The notes: a model not told the origin generated them from the letters alone. DNA of 64,000 nt from Streptomyces sp. SPB162 (GCF_029504575.1 NZ_JAQFII010000001.1:310001-374000), one strand, 5' to 3'; shown: positions 44,894-53,815, numbered from the stretch's first letter. A program made the numbers and translations.

Positions 44894-45673
44894 ATGATCT
44901 CGCAAGGATATCTCTCCGACCTGTTCGCGCTGGACGGCCGCGTCGCCCTGGTGACCGGCGGCAGTTCCGGCATCGGCCGCGCCATCACCGGGGCGCTGGC
45001 CCGTGCCGGGGCGAGCGTCGTGGTCGTGGCCCGCAGGGAGGCGGAGCTGGCCGGCACGGTCGACGAGTTGGCGGCCGACGGCTGCCGGGCGGCCTGGGTG
45101 AGCGCCGACCTGGCCACCGGCGACGGAGTCCGCACGGCGGCGGACGAGGCGTCCGCGGTGTACGGGGAGCCCGACATCCTCGTCAACTGCGCGGGGATCA
45201 ACCTGCGGCCGCCGATGGACGAGTTGGACGATGCGGTGTGGGACGCCACGATGGCGGTGAACCTGAAGGCCCCCTTCCTGTTGGGGCAGCGGTTCGGTCC
45301 CGGCATGGCCGAACGCGGTTTCGGGCGCATCATCCACATCACCTCGCAGCAGGCCCACCGGGCGTTCGTCCAGAGCGGCGCCTACGGGGTCTCCAAGGGC
45401 GCGCTGGAGTCGCTGGCCCGCTCGCAGGCCGAGGCGTGGTCGCCGCACGGCGTCACCTGCAACACCCTCGTACCCGGGTTCGTCATGACGCCGCTGAACG
45501 CTCGGCTGTCGTCGGATCCCGAGCGGGTCGCGGCGCTGGCCGCGCGCACGATGGTGGGGCGCAACGGCCTGGCCGAGGACTTCGCGGGCGCCGCGGTGTT
45601 CCTGGCGAGTGGCGCCTCGGCCTACGTGACGGGGCAGGCGATCTTCGTCGACGGCGGGATGTCCGTGCACTGA
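44894..45673 (+). CDS. Classical short-chain dehydrogenase/reductase
   Basis: A 259-residue SDR with a full set of motifs: TGGSSGIG for NAD(P) binding, NCAG (here VNCAGIN), a catalytic Ser in HITSQQ and YGVSK for the YxxxK. The C-terminal VTGQAIFVDGG is typical of gluconate-5-dehydrogenase / 3-oxoacyl-reductase-like members. ATG 44894 lies 12 bp after a MITE-like element, so its native promoter has probably been replaced or cut. The ribosome-binding site may be the AGGGTG just after the element's end. Substrate unknown. Confidence 0.87.
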   Translation: MISQGYLSDLFALDGRVALVTGGSSGIGRAITGALARAGASVVVVARREAELAGTVDELAADGCRAAWVSADLATGDGVRTAADEASAVYGEPDILVNCAGINLRPPMDELDDAVWDATMAVNLKAPFLLGQRFGPGMAERGFGRIIHITSQQAHRAFVQSGAYGVSKGALESLARSQAEAWSPHGVTCNTLVPGFVMTPLNARLSSDPERVAALAARTMVGRNGLAEDFAGAAVFLASGASAYVTGQAIFVDGGMSVH

Positions 45674-45838
45674 GAACGGAACCGGGGCGGGACGCGGACG
45701 CGGACGCGGTGGTGAACGGTTCGCGTCCCGGCCCGGCTCTCCTTCCGGCCGCCTCCGAGTGGAGTCACCGGGGACGGCTGCCCGGCGCCGCCACCAGGAC
45801 CGGAGGGCAATAGGCCGCTCCGAGACGGAAGTTGACCC

Positions 45839-45994
45839 TTGACAGCGCGGAGACCCCTTCTCGTGCGCACCCAGGGCCGTCCCCTCGACGACCTCGCGTG
45901 GTCCGAGCACGAGGTGACCCTCGAAGACCTCGTCCTGGCCTACCTCACCGCCGCCACGCGTCCGGCCCGCTCCCCGATGGATGTGACCGCATGA
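45839..45994 (+). pseudogene. 3' remnant of an ABC transporter ATPase gene
   Basis: After an in-frame stop at 45833, about 51 codons read LVRTQGRPLDDLAWSEHEVTLEDLVLAYL... VTA, the usual extreme C-terminus of a Streptomyces ABC-2-type ATPase. Walker motifs are absent. Its TGA overlaps the ATG of the permease gene (ATGA), the normal ATPase-permease coupling, showing that the ATPase was deleted from the left while the junction stayed. Confidence 0.7.
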
Positions 45995-46986
45995 TCTGGC
46001 TGACCTGGCGCCAGCACCGCAAGCAGGCGCTGTTCACCGCGGTCGGGCTCGCCCTGCTCGCCGCTCTTCTGGTCCCCACCCGCCTGCGGATGCACGACGC
46101 CATGGACGGCTCCGGTCTGGCCGACTGCCTCTCCAAGCTGGGTTCGGCCGAGCTCGTGTCGCATAACGACTGCCAGAAACTGAGTACGCAGTTCTCGAAC
46201 CAGTTCACCGCCATGCCGTTCGTCAGCGTGCTGTTCGTGGCGCTGCCGCTGCTGGTGGGGCTGTTCTTCGGCGCCCCGCTGATCGCCCGTGAGGTCGAGC
46301 ACGACACCCACCGGTTCGTGTGGACGCAGGGCGTCAGCCGCCGGCAGTGGGCGCCGGCGAAGTTCGGGATGATCGGCGCCGCCACGACGCTGCTCGCCGT
46401 CGTGTACGCCCTGGGCGTCTCCTGGTGGGCCGAGCCGCTGGCCACCATGGGCAACGAACGGTTCACCTACATCATCTTCGACGTACAGGGCATCGCGCCG
46501 ATCGGCTACACCCTGTTCGCGGTGGCACTGGGCATCTTCGCCGGAACCGTCTGCCGCAAGGTGATGCCCGCCATGGGCATCACACTCGGCGGGTTCCTCG
46601 TGGCCCGCATCGGCATCGAACTACTGGCCCGCATCCACTACATGGCTCCGCGCGAGCTCGTCTACGCGGTCACCGGCAACCTGCAGCCGAACCCGAGCCT
46701 GAGCAACTGGGTCTCGTCCCTGGGCGGGCGCGACGCCGGCGGCAAACTCGTCCTGAGCGGCAGCCAGACGGGCTGCCCGCCGGTCGGGACCAAAGCGGCC
46801 CCGGGGATGCCCGACGCCGACGCGTGCTTGAACCAGATGGGTCTGGGGCGCGGCGCCTACAACTGGCAGCGCTACCAGCCGGGTGACCGCTTCTGGGCGT
46901 TCCAGGGCATCGAGACGGGCATCTTCGTCGCCTTGGCCGCACTGCTGCTCTACCTCGCCGTCCGCCGCATCAGCCGAGTCGCCTGA
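45991..46986 (+). CDS. ABC-2-type transporter permease, orphaned
   Basis: A 331-residue membrane protein starting MIWLTWRQHRKQ, typical of Streptomyces ABC-2 permeases. It has about six helices, a long extracellular loop with cysteines between helices 1 and 2, and another extracellular stretch around residues 230-290. It should be half of an exporter, but the ATPase immediately upstream is reduced to a fragment. It may be non-functional or may use an ATPase encoded elsewhere. A clear hairpin at 47031-47062 ends the transcript. Confidence 0.82.
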   Translation: MIWLTWRQHRKQALFTAVGLALLAALLVPTRLRMHDAMDGSGLADCLSKLGSAELVSHNDCQKLSTQFSNQFTAMPFVSVLFVALPLLVGLFFGAPLIAREVEHDTHRFVWTQGVSRRQWAPAKFGMIGAATTLLAVVYALGVSWWAEPLATMGNERFTYIIFDVQGIAPIGYTLFAVALGIFAGTVCRKVMPAMGITLGGFLVARIGIELLARIHYMAPRELVYAVTGNLQPNPSLSNWVSSLGGRDAGGKLVLSGSQTGCPPVGTKAAPGMPDADACLNQMGLGRGAYNWQRYQPGDRFWAFQGIETGIFVALAALLLYLAVRRISRVA

Positions 46987-47475
46987 GCGAGCGCCGGGAG
47001 CCGCCCATCCGACGCCGAGCAGACGGGTACGGGGGCCGCCGGTCCTGCGACCGGCGGCCCCCTGCGCACCAGGAGCCGCCGAAGCGCCTCACGCGCCGAC
47101 GTCAGCAGGGCAAGAGCGCGCCGCGCGGCACGCTGGATGAACGCACGACCGCGGCGGCGACTCTACGCCGCCGCACCCGCTCCGCCGCCTGACGCGCCCG
47201 GCCCGGCCCCGCACCGGGAGCGCCGTACCCAACCCGGCCGTGATCCAGCGGTGACCGGTCCGGGCGGATATCGCTCCCCCGTGCGAGAGGCGTGCCCGTG
47301 CGTTACGTCCGGGTCGTCTCGTGCACCCGGTGGGGTGAAGGGCGGCTTCGGGGGATTGCCTGTCCGGGGCGACGTCGTTGGTCGAGGCGTGACAGTGATC
47401 CAGGAGCCCGGGGTCCCGACCGGCCGGCGGCGACGCAGGCCAGGTGACGGCAGGGCTGAAGAATCGGTTCTCCTG
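46987..47475. other. Intergenic region; only a terminator recognised
   Basis: About 490 bp. The left end carries the permease terminator at 47031-47062. The rest is GC-rich with no frame that looks like a real protein on either strand, apart from the small gene that starts at 47476. Confidence 0.45.
47031..47062. terminator. Terminator of the orphan ABC-2 permease gene
   Basis: A 14-bp perfect stem, GGGGGCCGCCGGTC and complement, with a CTGC loop (arms 47031-47044 and 47049-47062). Confidence 0.75.
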
Positions 47476-47604
47476 ATGGACGAGCCTCCGATCTACGCCG
47501 CGCTCATCAGGCAGTGGCACCAGCGCGGATGCATACTGCCCGGCCAGAACGACCACGAGTGGTCCACGCTGGTGGCCTCCCGCCCGGGAGCGGGAGGCCA
47601 CTGA
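47476..47604 (+). CDS. Small conserved Streptomyces protein (MDEPPIY type)
   Basis: A 42-residue protein starting MDEPPIYAALIRQWHQRG, with an LPGQNDHEW segment. I recall many Streptomyces genomes encoding such MDEPPIY...LP-G-R..W miniature proteins, but know of no function. The frame is open further upstream, yet that part looks random. The last eight codons are themselves the left and right arms of a hairpin (47572-47601). Confidence 0.5.
   Translation: MDEPPIYAALIRQWHQRGCILPGQNDHEWSTLVASRPGAGGH
47572..47601. terminator. Hairpin overlapping the end of the MDEPPIY-type gene
   Basis: A 12-bp perfect stem, GTGGCCTCCCGC and complement, lies inside the coding sequence. It is followed seven bases later by a second hairpin. 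Probably a tandem terminator. Confidence 0.5.
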
Positions 47605-47608
47605 TCCG

Positions 47609-47642
47609 AGCGGGATGCCGGACTTCCCCCCGGCATCCCGCT
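47609..47642. terminator. Second hairpin, terminator before the GMC oxidoreductase end
   Basis: A 13-bp perfect stem, AGCGGGATGCCGG and complement, with an 8-base loop (arms 47609-47621 and 47630-47642). It serves the convergent MDEPPIY-type and GMC genes. Confidence 0.7.
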
Positions 47643-47679
47643 GTCGGCCGGGCCGTGCGGGTACGGTGAAACGCGGTGC

Positions 47680-49224
47680 TCAGCCTGACTTGATCATGTC
47701 GGCGCACTTTTCGCCGATCATCATCGTCGTGATGCACGGATTGACCGCCGGCAGGAACGGCATCACCGACGCGTCCGCCACCCGCAGCCCGCTGACGCCC
47801 TTGACCCGCAACTGCGGGTCCAGAGGCGACTCGGCGTCGCCGGACGCGCCCATCCGTACGGTGCCCGCGGGGTGGTAGACCGTGTTGTGGGTCTTGCGGA
47901 TGTAGTCCAGCAACTCCTCGTCGGACTTCGCCCCGGGACCGGGGGCCAGTTCCGCGCCGGCCCAGTCGGCCATCGGGGACTGCGCGACGATCTCCCGCGC
48001 GAGGCGCAGCCCGTGGGTCATCACCCGCACGTCGTGCTCGTCGGTGAAGTAGCGGGGGTCGACGCGCGGCTTGTCCCGGGAGTCACGGGTCCGCAGCCTG
48101 ACGGTGCCCATCGAGCGGGCCCGGGTGACGTTCGGCGTGAGGCAGAAGGCGTTCTCGGTCGTCGGGTAACCGTGGCGGTAGGTGTTCATGTCGAACGGCA
48201 CCTGGCCGTAGTGGAACATCAGGTCCGGCCGGTCCAGGCCCTCCTGGGTGTCGGTGAAGATGCCGATCTCCCACCACTGGGTGGAGGTGGAGACCATGGG
48301 CCGCTTGGCCTCCCACATGACCAGTCCCTCCGGGTGGTCCTGGAGGTGGGAGCCCACGCCGGGGGAATCGACCAGGACGTCCACGCCGGAGTCCTTGAGG
48401 TGCTCGGCCGGGCCGATGCCCGACAGCATCAGCAGTTTGGGCGAGTCGATGGCCCCGCAGGCGACGATCACCTCGCGCCGCGCCCCGACCGCCAGGGTGT
48501 GGATGGTGTCCGGCGCCAGGTACTCCACGCCCGTGCAGCGCTTGTCGGCGTCGAACGACAGCCGCTTGGCCTGCAAGCCGGTGCGGACCTCCAAGTTGGG
48601 CCGCTTGCCGAGGATCGGGTGCAGATACGACACCGACGCGGAGGAGCGGGTGCCGTCCTCGCGGGCGTTGATCTGGAACCAGTGCGCGCCGCGCACCACC
48701 GTGGTTCCGGTGTTGAACGGTGTGGTGGGGATACCGGCCGCCGCGCAGGCCTCCAGCAGTGCCGTGCCGCACGGGTCGTTCGGCGGGACGTTGCGGATGG
48801 TGACCGGGCCCGAGCGGCCGTGGTGGTCACCGGGCGCGTCGTTGGTCTCCAGCCGCTGATAGAGCGGGAAGCAGTCCGCGGCGCTCCAGCCGCTGCAGCC
48901 CAGCGCCCCCCATTCGTCGAGGTCCTCCGCCGGCGCCCAGAAAGCGATGCAGGAGTTGTGTGAGGAGCAGCCGCCGAGCACCTTCGCGCGGGCGTGCCGC
49001 ATGAAGCTGTTGCCGTTCTCCTGCGGCTCCACCGGGTAGTCCCAGTCGTAGCCGGACTCCAGCAGACCCATCCACTTGTCGAGTCGCAGGATGTTGTCGT
49101 CGCCGACGTCCGAGGGCCCGGCCTCCAGCACGCAGACGCTGACGCTCGGGTCCTCGGTCAACCGCGCGGCCACCACCGCGCCCGCCGTGCCGCCACCGAC
49201 CACGACATAGTCGAACTCGTCCAT
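47680..49224 (-). CDS. betA: GMC-family oxidoreductase, choline-dehydrogenase-like
   Basis: A 514-residue flavoprotein. The N-terminal VVVGGGTAGAVVAARL is the FAD-binding beta-alpha-beta motif, KVLGGCSSHN the GMC signature 1 and GAIDSPKLLMLSGIGP signature 2. The C-terminal YHPAGTVRMG carries the catalytic His, and NPCITTMMIGEKCAD closes the FAD domain. With a betaine-aldehyde-dehydrogenase-like enzyme and an APC permease in the same operon, oxidation of choline or another quaternary-ammonium alcohol is likely; the substrate is not proved. Last gene of the operon, 58 bp after the permease. Confidence 0.85.
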   Translation of the reverse strand: MDEFDYVVVGGGTAGAVVAARLTEDPSVSVCVLEAGPSDVGDDNILRLDKWMGLLESGYDWDYPVEPQENGNSFMRHARAKVLGGCSSHNSCIAFWAPAEDLDEWGALGCSGWSAADCFPLYQRLETNDAPGDHHGRSGPVTIRNVPPNDPCGTALLEACAAAGIPTTPFNTGTTVVRGAHWFQINAREDGTRSSASVSYLHPILGKRPNLEVRTGLQAKRLSFDADKRCTGVEYLAPDTIHTLAVGARREVIVACGAIDSPKLLMLSGIGPAEHLKDSGVDVLVDSPGVGSHLQDHPEGLVMWEAKRPMVSTSTQWWEIGIFTDTQEGLDRPDLMFHYGQVPFDMNTYRHGYPTTENAFCLTPNVTRARSMGTVRLRTRDSRDKPRVDPRYFTDEHDVRVMTHGLRLAREIVAQSPMADWAGAELAPGPGAKSDEELLDYIRKTHNTVYHPAGTVRMGASGDAESPLDPQLRVKGVSGLRVADASVMPFLPAVNPCITTMMIGEKCADMIKSG

Positions 49225-49282
49225 GTCAGTTCTTCCTCGTTTCCCAGTGCGTGCTCACGGTGCGTTCGATCCGTCTCCCCGC

Positions 49283-50866
49283 CTACGGGGCGCCGTGGAC
49301 CGCTCCCGGCGCCCCGCCGAAGGCGTGCTCGGAGAGCACACCGGTCTTCTTGCGCTGGACGAACCAGTAGTAGGCGAAGCCGCCGATCGCGACGACGCTG
49401 ACGAACAGGACGCCGCCCCAGCGCAGGTACCAGTGCTGGGGGCCGGTGGCGTTGTAGACCTCGGGGCGCGGCCACAGGAGGTTGACGGTCATCGCGATGC
49501 CCCAGAGCACCGCCAGGATGTTGACCGGCAGGCCCCAGCGGCCGAGGGAGAAGTGCTCGGTCGACGGCGTCCACGTGCCGCGTAGCCGCTGCACCAGCAT
49601 GGGCATGGTGACCATCAGGTACGCGATGTAGATCATGATGATGGCGATGCTGGTGACGACCGAGAAGATCTGCGGCTGGTTGATGTTGACGACCAGGATG
49701 GCGATCGCCACGATCCCGATCACACAGGTGGCCAGCACCGGCGTCTGGAACCTCGGGTGCAGTTTGGCGAGCTTCGAGCCGGCCGGCAGGTTGTTGTCCC
49801 GGGCCATCGCGAAGGCCAGGCGCAGCCCCGCGGTCTGCACGGACAGCGCGCACACCGTGATCGCGATGACGACGCACCAGAGCACGGCCTGACCGATCGT
49901 CTCGCCGAGCGCGGCCTTCACCACGTACTGGAGCCCGTCGACGGAGAGTTCCTTGGCGTGCAGGTCCGGGGTGGCCAGCAGCGCGAAGAGCAGGATCAGA
50001 CCGCCGAGGAAGAATGAGGCGATGAGGGCGCGCAGGATGGCTCGGGGCGCGTTGCGGGACGGGTCGATGGACTCCTCGCCGAGCGAGGACGCCGTGTCGA
50101 AGCCGTACATCACGTACGCGGAGGCGAGCGAGGCGGTGAGGAACGCGCCGAAGTAGCCGAGCGGCTGCCCCTGGCCGAGTCCGTAGGTGTGCATGATGGC
50201 GCTCGGGCCGCGGGTGATGTGCGCGGCGAGCAGGATGATCAGGACGACGGCGGCGATCAGCTCGATGAAGACGCCGGTGGAGTTGATGGTGGCCATCAGC
50301 TTCACCCCGAAGGCGTTCACCACGGTGGTGAAGACGATCAGGATCGTGCCGAGCAGTACGGCGTTGGCGGCCGCGTCGTACTTGCCGGTGCCGTCGCCGA
50401 TGACCTGGAAGAAGCTGGAGATCTGCGGCAGCGTCAGCTGGTAGGCCAGCGCCACGGCGGCCAGCGACACCATGGTGGCGACCGTCATCATCCAGCCCGC
50501 CAGCCAACCGACGTGCGGGCCACCCGTCTGCTTGGCCCAGTTGTAGACCGAGCCCGCGACGGGGAAGCGCGCGGCGAGTTCGCAGAAGCACAGCGCGACC
50601 ATCAGTTGCCCGACGAAGACCATCGGCCAGGACCACCAGTAGGCGGGCCCGCCGAAGCTGACACCGAAGTAGAAGAGCTGGAAGGTGCCGGTGAGGATGG
50701 AGATGTAACTGATGCCCGCGGCGAAGGTGTGGAAGTTGCCGAGCGTGCGCTTGAGTCCGGGCTTGTACCCGAGCTCGGTCAGCGCCGCGTCGCTGTCGAC
50801 CTCACCGGCGACCTCACCGGCGGCGGGTCCGGGGGTCTGGCCGGGGGTCTGGCCGGGGTCGCTCAT
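49283..50866 (-). CDS. APC-family amino acid / choline-type permease
   Basis: A 527-residue transporter with about twelve membrane helices. The LGNFHTFAAGISYISILTG start and CELAARFPVAGSVYNWAK segment are typical of the amino acid/GABA/choline branch of the APC superfamily. ATG 50866 overlaps the aldehyde dehydrogenase stop by four bases (ATGA). It lies between the two oxidising enzymes of the operon and probably imports their substrate, such as choline or an amine. Confidence 0.87.
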   Translation of the reverse strand: MSDPGQTPGQTPGPAAGEVAGEVDSDAALTELGYKPGLKRTLGNFHTFAAGISYISILTGTFQLFYFGVSFGGPAYWWSWPMVFVGQLMVALCFCELAARFPVAGSVYNWAKQTGGPHVGWLAGWMMTVATMVSLAAVALAYQLTLPQISSFFQVIGDGTGKYDAAANAVLLGTILIVFTTVVNAFGVKLMATINSTGVFIELIAAVVLIILLAAHITRGPSAIMHTYGLGQGQPLGYFGAFLTASLASAYVMYGFDTASSLGEESIDPSRNAPRAILRALIASFFLGGLILLFALLATPDLHAKELSVDGLQYVVKAALGETIGQAVLWCVVIAITVCALSVQTAGLRLAFAMARDNNLPAGSKLAKLHPRFQTPVLATCVIGIVAIAILVVNINQPQIFSVVTSIAIIMIYIAYLMVTMPMLVQRLRGTWTPSTEHFSLGRWGLPVNILAVLWGIAMTVNLLWPRPEVYNATGPQHWYLRWGGVLFVSVVAIGGFAYYWFVQRKKTGVLSEHAFGGAPGAVHGAP

Positions 50867-52332
50867 TCGAACCACCGCTGCGGGCGCGGGGCGGTGTTCC
50901 GCCAGATGTGCTTGGCCTCCTGGTATTCGGCCAGTCCGGCCGGGCCCAGTTCACGGCCGACGCCGGACTGCTTCATGCCGCCCCACTCGGCTTGAGGCAC
51001 GTAGGGGTGGAAGTCGTTGATCCACACGGTTCCGGCGCGCAGCCGGGCGGCCACCCGGTGCGCGCGTTCGCTGTCCTGCGTCCAGACCGCTCCGGCCAGG
51101 CCGTACACGGTGTCGTTGGCGAGCGCGATCGCCTCGGCCTCGTCGCGGAAGCGCTCGACGGTCAGCACCGGGCCGAACGACTCGTCGCGGACGACGGACA
51201 TGTCCGAGGCGCACTCGTCCAGCACCGTCGGCGGGTAGTAGTAGCCGTCGGCCAGTGCCGGGTCGTCGGGCCGTGCGCCGCCGCAGCGCAGCACCGCGCC
51301 TTCCTCGAGCCCGGCCGCGACGTAGGCCTCGACCTTGTCGCGGTGCGCGGCGGAGATCAGCGGGCCGGTGCGGGCGTCCTGGTCGAAGGGGCCGCCGAGC
51401 CGGATCGTCTGAGCCCGTCGCACCAGCTCGTCCACGAACCGGTCGTGCAGTTCGTCCTGGACCAGCAGTCGGGCGCCGGCCGAGCAGACCTGGCCGGAGT
51501 GCAGGAACACCGCCATCATCGCGTAGTCGACGGCGGTGTCGAACTCGGCGTCGGCGAAGACGATATTGGGGTTCTTGCCGCCCAGTTCCAGGGCGATCTT
51601 CTTCACGGTGGGCGCGGCGGCGGCCATGATGCGCCGTCCGGTGAGCAGCCCACCGGTGAAGGACACCAGGTCCACGCGCTCGTCCGTGCTGAGCGGCGCT
51701 CCCGCGGTGGCCCCGGCGCCGAGCACCAGGTTGGCCGCTCCGTCGGGCAGGCCGGCCTCCTTCAGCAGCCCCATCAGGAGGATGGCGGTGTGCGGAGTCA
51801 GCTCACTGGGCTTGAGCACGAAGGTGTTGCCGGCGGCCAGCGCCGGGGCCACCTTCCAGGCGGTCTGCAGCAGCGGGTAGTTCCACGGGGTGATCAGGGA
51901 GCAGACGCCGACCGGCTCGTGGACGACCCTGCTGTCCGTCTCCGGGTTGCCGGTGTCGATGACCCGGTCGGTGCCGCCCGAGGCGGCCAGGTTGCCGAAG
52001 TAGCGGAAGCAGTTGGCGATGTCGACCATGTCGTATTCGCTCTCCACCAGCCGCTTCCCGGTGTCGAGGGATTCGGCGCGGGCGAAGGCGGCGTTGTCGC
52101 GCTCCAGCAGGTCGGCGACGCGCAGCAGCAGCCGTCCGCGCTCGGCGGCCGGAGTGCCGGGCCAGGGCCCGTTGTCGAACGCCTCGCGGGCGGCGGCCAC
52201 CGCGGCGGCGGCGTCCTCGGGGCCCGCCTCGTCGACGGTGGCGACCAGTTTCCCGTCCGCCGGACAGCGGATCTCGCGCACCCGCCCCGCGGAGGCGGCG
52301 GTCCACTGGCCGCCGATGAACAGCTCCGGCAT
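50863..52332 (-). CDS. betB: Aldehyde dehydrogenase, betaine-aldehyde-dehydrogenase-like
   Basis: A 489-residue NAD(P)-dependent aldehyde dehydrogenase. ITPWNYPLLQ and FTGG are NAD-binding motifs, LELGGKN carries the catalytic Glu and SGQVCSAG the catalytic Cys. Overall sequence fits the betaine/phenylacetaldehyde dehydrogenase branch. First gene of the leftward operon; the permease overlaps its stop. Together with the GMC enzyme it could turn choline into glycine betaine, an osmoprotectant. Confidence 0.87.
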   Translation of the reverse strand: MPELFIGGQWTAASAGRVREIRCPADGKLVATVDEAGPEDAAAAVAAAREAFDNGPWPGTPAAERGRLLLRVADLLERDNAAFARAESLDTGKRLVESEYDMVDIANCFRYFGNLAASGGTDRVIDTGNPETDSRVVHEPVGVCSLITPWNYPLLQTAWKVAPALAAGNTFVLKPSELTPHTAILLMGLLKEAGLPDGAANLVLGAGATAGAPLSTDERVDLVSFTGGLLTGRRIMAAAAPTVKKIALELGGKNPNIVFADAEFDTAVDYAMMAVFLHSGQVCSAGARLLVQDELHDRFVDELVRRAQTIRLGGPFDQDARTGPLISAAHRDKVEAYVAAGLEEGAVLRCGGARPDDPALADGYYYPPTVLDECASDMSVVRDESFGPVLTVERFRDEAEAIALANDTVYGLAGAVWTQDSERAHRVAARLRAGTVWINDFHPYVPQAEWGGMKQSGVGRELGPAGLAEYQEAKHIWRNTAPRPQRWFE

Positions 52333-52542
52333 GAAGGCTCCTGTGCGGTTCGTGATGGGCTGTGCGGTCCTGTGACGGTCTGTTACCCGACACTAAGGCG
52401 GCCGCCCGGCTACCGCAGCACACAAGCGGCCAACCGGACGGCATCCCTCCGCGCACCTCTCCACGAATCCGGAAACCATGCACACCCATGCGGGCTAATC
52501 GCTGACCAGCGGTTCGCGCACAGGGAGATGAACGGAACGCGT

Positions 52543-52734
52543 TCAGACGTGTTGCGGGGCTTCGTCCTTGAGCATGCCGCGCACACCATCGCGCAGCTCG
52601 GCGCCGTCCGTGTGCCCGTGGACCGACACGGCGTGCTCGGACGCGGCGCGGACGACTTCCTCCTCCTCGCCGGTGATGGTCAGCGTGCACCCGGATTCAC
52701 TGGGCATGTCCCGGCAGTCGGCGACCTTACGCAT
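52543..52734 (-). CDS. DUF1059 small protein
   Basis: A 63-residue protein: KVADCRDMPSESGCTLTITGEEEEVVRAA and a second half with H-x3-H residues (HAVSVHGHTDGAEL), matching the DUF1059 family of small metal-binding-like proteins. ATG 52734 has GGAGG six bases upstream; the open frame before it is not coding. It stands between the choline operon and the FabR-like TetR gene. Function unknown. Confidence 0.8.
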   Translation of the reverse strand: MRKVADCRDMPSESGCTLTITGEEEEVVRAASEHAVSVHGHTDGAELRDGVRGMLKDEAPQHV

Positions 52735-52822
52735 GACAGACCTCCAGTCCGCCCGATGCGCCGTGCCGCGGGCCCGCGAGCGCGGTGAGCACTGGAGCCG
52801 GAGGCCAGGGGCGGGCGCTAGG

Positions 52823-52832
52823 GCTATATAGC
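52823..52832. promoter_or_regulatory. AT-rich palindrome GCTATATAGC upstream of the DUF1059 gene
   Basis: A perfect 10-bp palindrome in a short AT-rich island in otherwise GC-rich DNA. On the minus strand it provides TATAT elements suited to a -10 box. It lies about 90 bp upstream of the DUF1059 start. Confidence 0.35.
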
Positions 52833-52877
52833 ACAAATATAGGCATTTCTACTGAAGAGCACCAGCTCGCGAGTCCC

Positions 52878-53498
52878 TCAGGAATCGAGCCAGTGCCGCC
52901 GGCCGAGACTGATGACGCGCAACTGGCGGCGGGCGGTGGAGGTGATGCGCTCCTCGTCCTGCGGCGTGGCTTCCAGGAACTGGGTCGCGGTTGTCACCAT
53001 GTGGTCCACATAGAGCTCCGCGAGCATCCGCACGTCGTCCGCCACCCACCCCTCGGAGACGGACTGAAGGGCCAGGCCGGCGGCCACCTCGTCGGCGAAG
53101 TGCCGCAACTGGGCGGCGATCGCCTCGCGGACCGGGCGCACGCCGCCGTGCCGCTCGCGGGCGATGAAGCGGATGTGCGGCCGGTGGTCGAGGACGTGGC
53201 GGGCGATGATCTCGACCGTGCGGTCGATCAGCCGGTCCGGATCCCGCTGCTCGGCCATCGCCGCCCGGATCACCGAGTGCAGGCTGCCAAGCGACTCCTC
53301 CACCAGGGCGACGCCCAGGTCCGACAGGTCCCGGAAGTGCCGGTAGAACGCGGTGGGCGAGACGCCTACCGCACGGGTGACCTCACGCAATCCGAGACTG
53401 CTCAGATTCTGGTGCTCCAGCAGGCCCAGCGCGGCATCCAGCAGGGCCTGGCGGGTCTGTTGTTTACGGGCCTGTCGGACGCCGGTGGTGTGACTCAT
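52878..53498 (-). CDS. TetR-family regulator, FabR-like
   Basis: A 206-residue repressor with the TetR helix-turn-helix (SLGLREVTRAVGVSPTAFYRHFRDLSDL) and a C-terminal domain like the FabR branch that controls unsaturated fatty acid synthesis. ATG 53498 follows directly from two TCAGTRAACANNTGTT repeats in the divergent promoter region. It is divergent from a small membrane protein gene at 53601. Confidence 0.85.
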   Translation of the reverse strand: MSHTTGVRQARKQQTRQALLDAALGLLEHQNLSSLGLREVTRAVGVSPTAFYRHFRDLSDLGVALVEESLGSLHSVIRAAMAEQRDPDRLIDRTVEIIARHVLDHRPHIRFIARERHGGVRPVREAIAAQLRHFADEVAAGLALQSVSEGWVADDVRMLAELYVDHMVTTATQFLEATPQDEERITSTARRQLRVISLGRRHWLDS

Positions 53499-53503
53499 GT
53501 CAT

Positions 53504-53519
53504 TCAGTAAACATGTGTT
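53504..53519. promoter_or_regulatory. FabR-like operator candidate, copy 1
   Basis: TCAGTAAACATGTGTT, six bases upstream of the tetR start. The AACANNTGTT core is symmetrical in its arms. It recurs as copy 2 45 bp away. Confidence 0.55.
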
Positions 53520-53548
53520 CTCCCAAATCCGCCAGGATAGACTCCTAC

Positions 53549-53564
53549 TCAGTGAACAGTTGTT
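53549..53564. promoter_or_regulatory. FabR-like operator candidate, copy 2
   Basis: TCAGTGAACAGTTGTT shares 13 of 16 positions with copy 1, in the same orientation. A -10-like TAGACT (53538-53543) for the rightward gene lies between the two copies. Confidence 0.55.
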
Positions 53565-53600
53565 ATCCGAACTTCCCAACTCCCCAAGGGGGAACCGCAA

Positions 53601-53759
53601 ATGAGCCTCGTCGTACTCCTCGTGGCCATGGGCATCCTGATGGGCGCGGCCGCTCACGCCTCGCTCTCGGTCTTCACCGTCGCCTCGGCCCTGATCATCG
53701 CCTGGCTGCTGGCCTTCGGCGTCCGCGAGGGCATCGCCCGCGTCCGGAACCACCGCTGA
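53601..53759 (+). CDS. 52-residue single-pass membrane protein
   Basis: A short hydrophobic protein (MSLVVLLVAMGILMGAAAH...) with about 40 hydrophobic residues and a charged C-terminus (EGIARVRNHR), fitting one or two membrane helices. The AAGGGGGA ribosome-binding site seven bases before ATG 53601 is strong. It is divergent from the FabR-like regulator, which puts it under likely control of that repressor. Too short for most gene finders; no family recognised. Confidence 0.6.
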   Translation: MSLVVLLVAMGILMGAAAHASLSVFTVASALIIAWLLAFGVREGIARVRNHR

Positions 53760-53815
53760 CCGGCGGAACCACCGTGGCGTCCACGCGCCACACCAACCAG
53801 CAAGGGGGAAACACC

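Noticed and set aside
47089..47601. A 170-codon minus-strand open frame in the intergenic region
   Set aside because: Random composition, no ribosome-binding site, and it crosses two hairpins and the small plus-strand gene.
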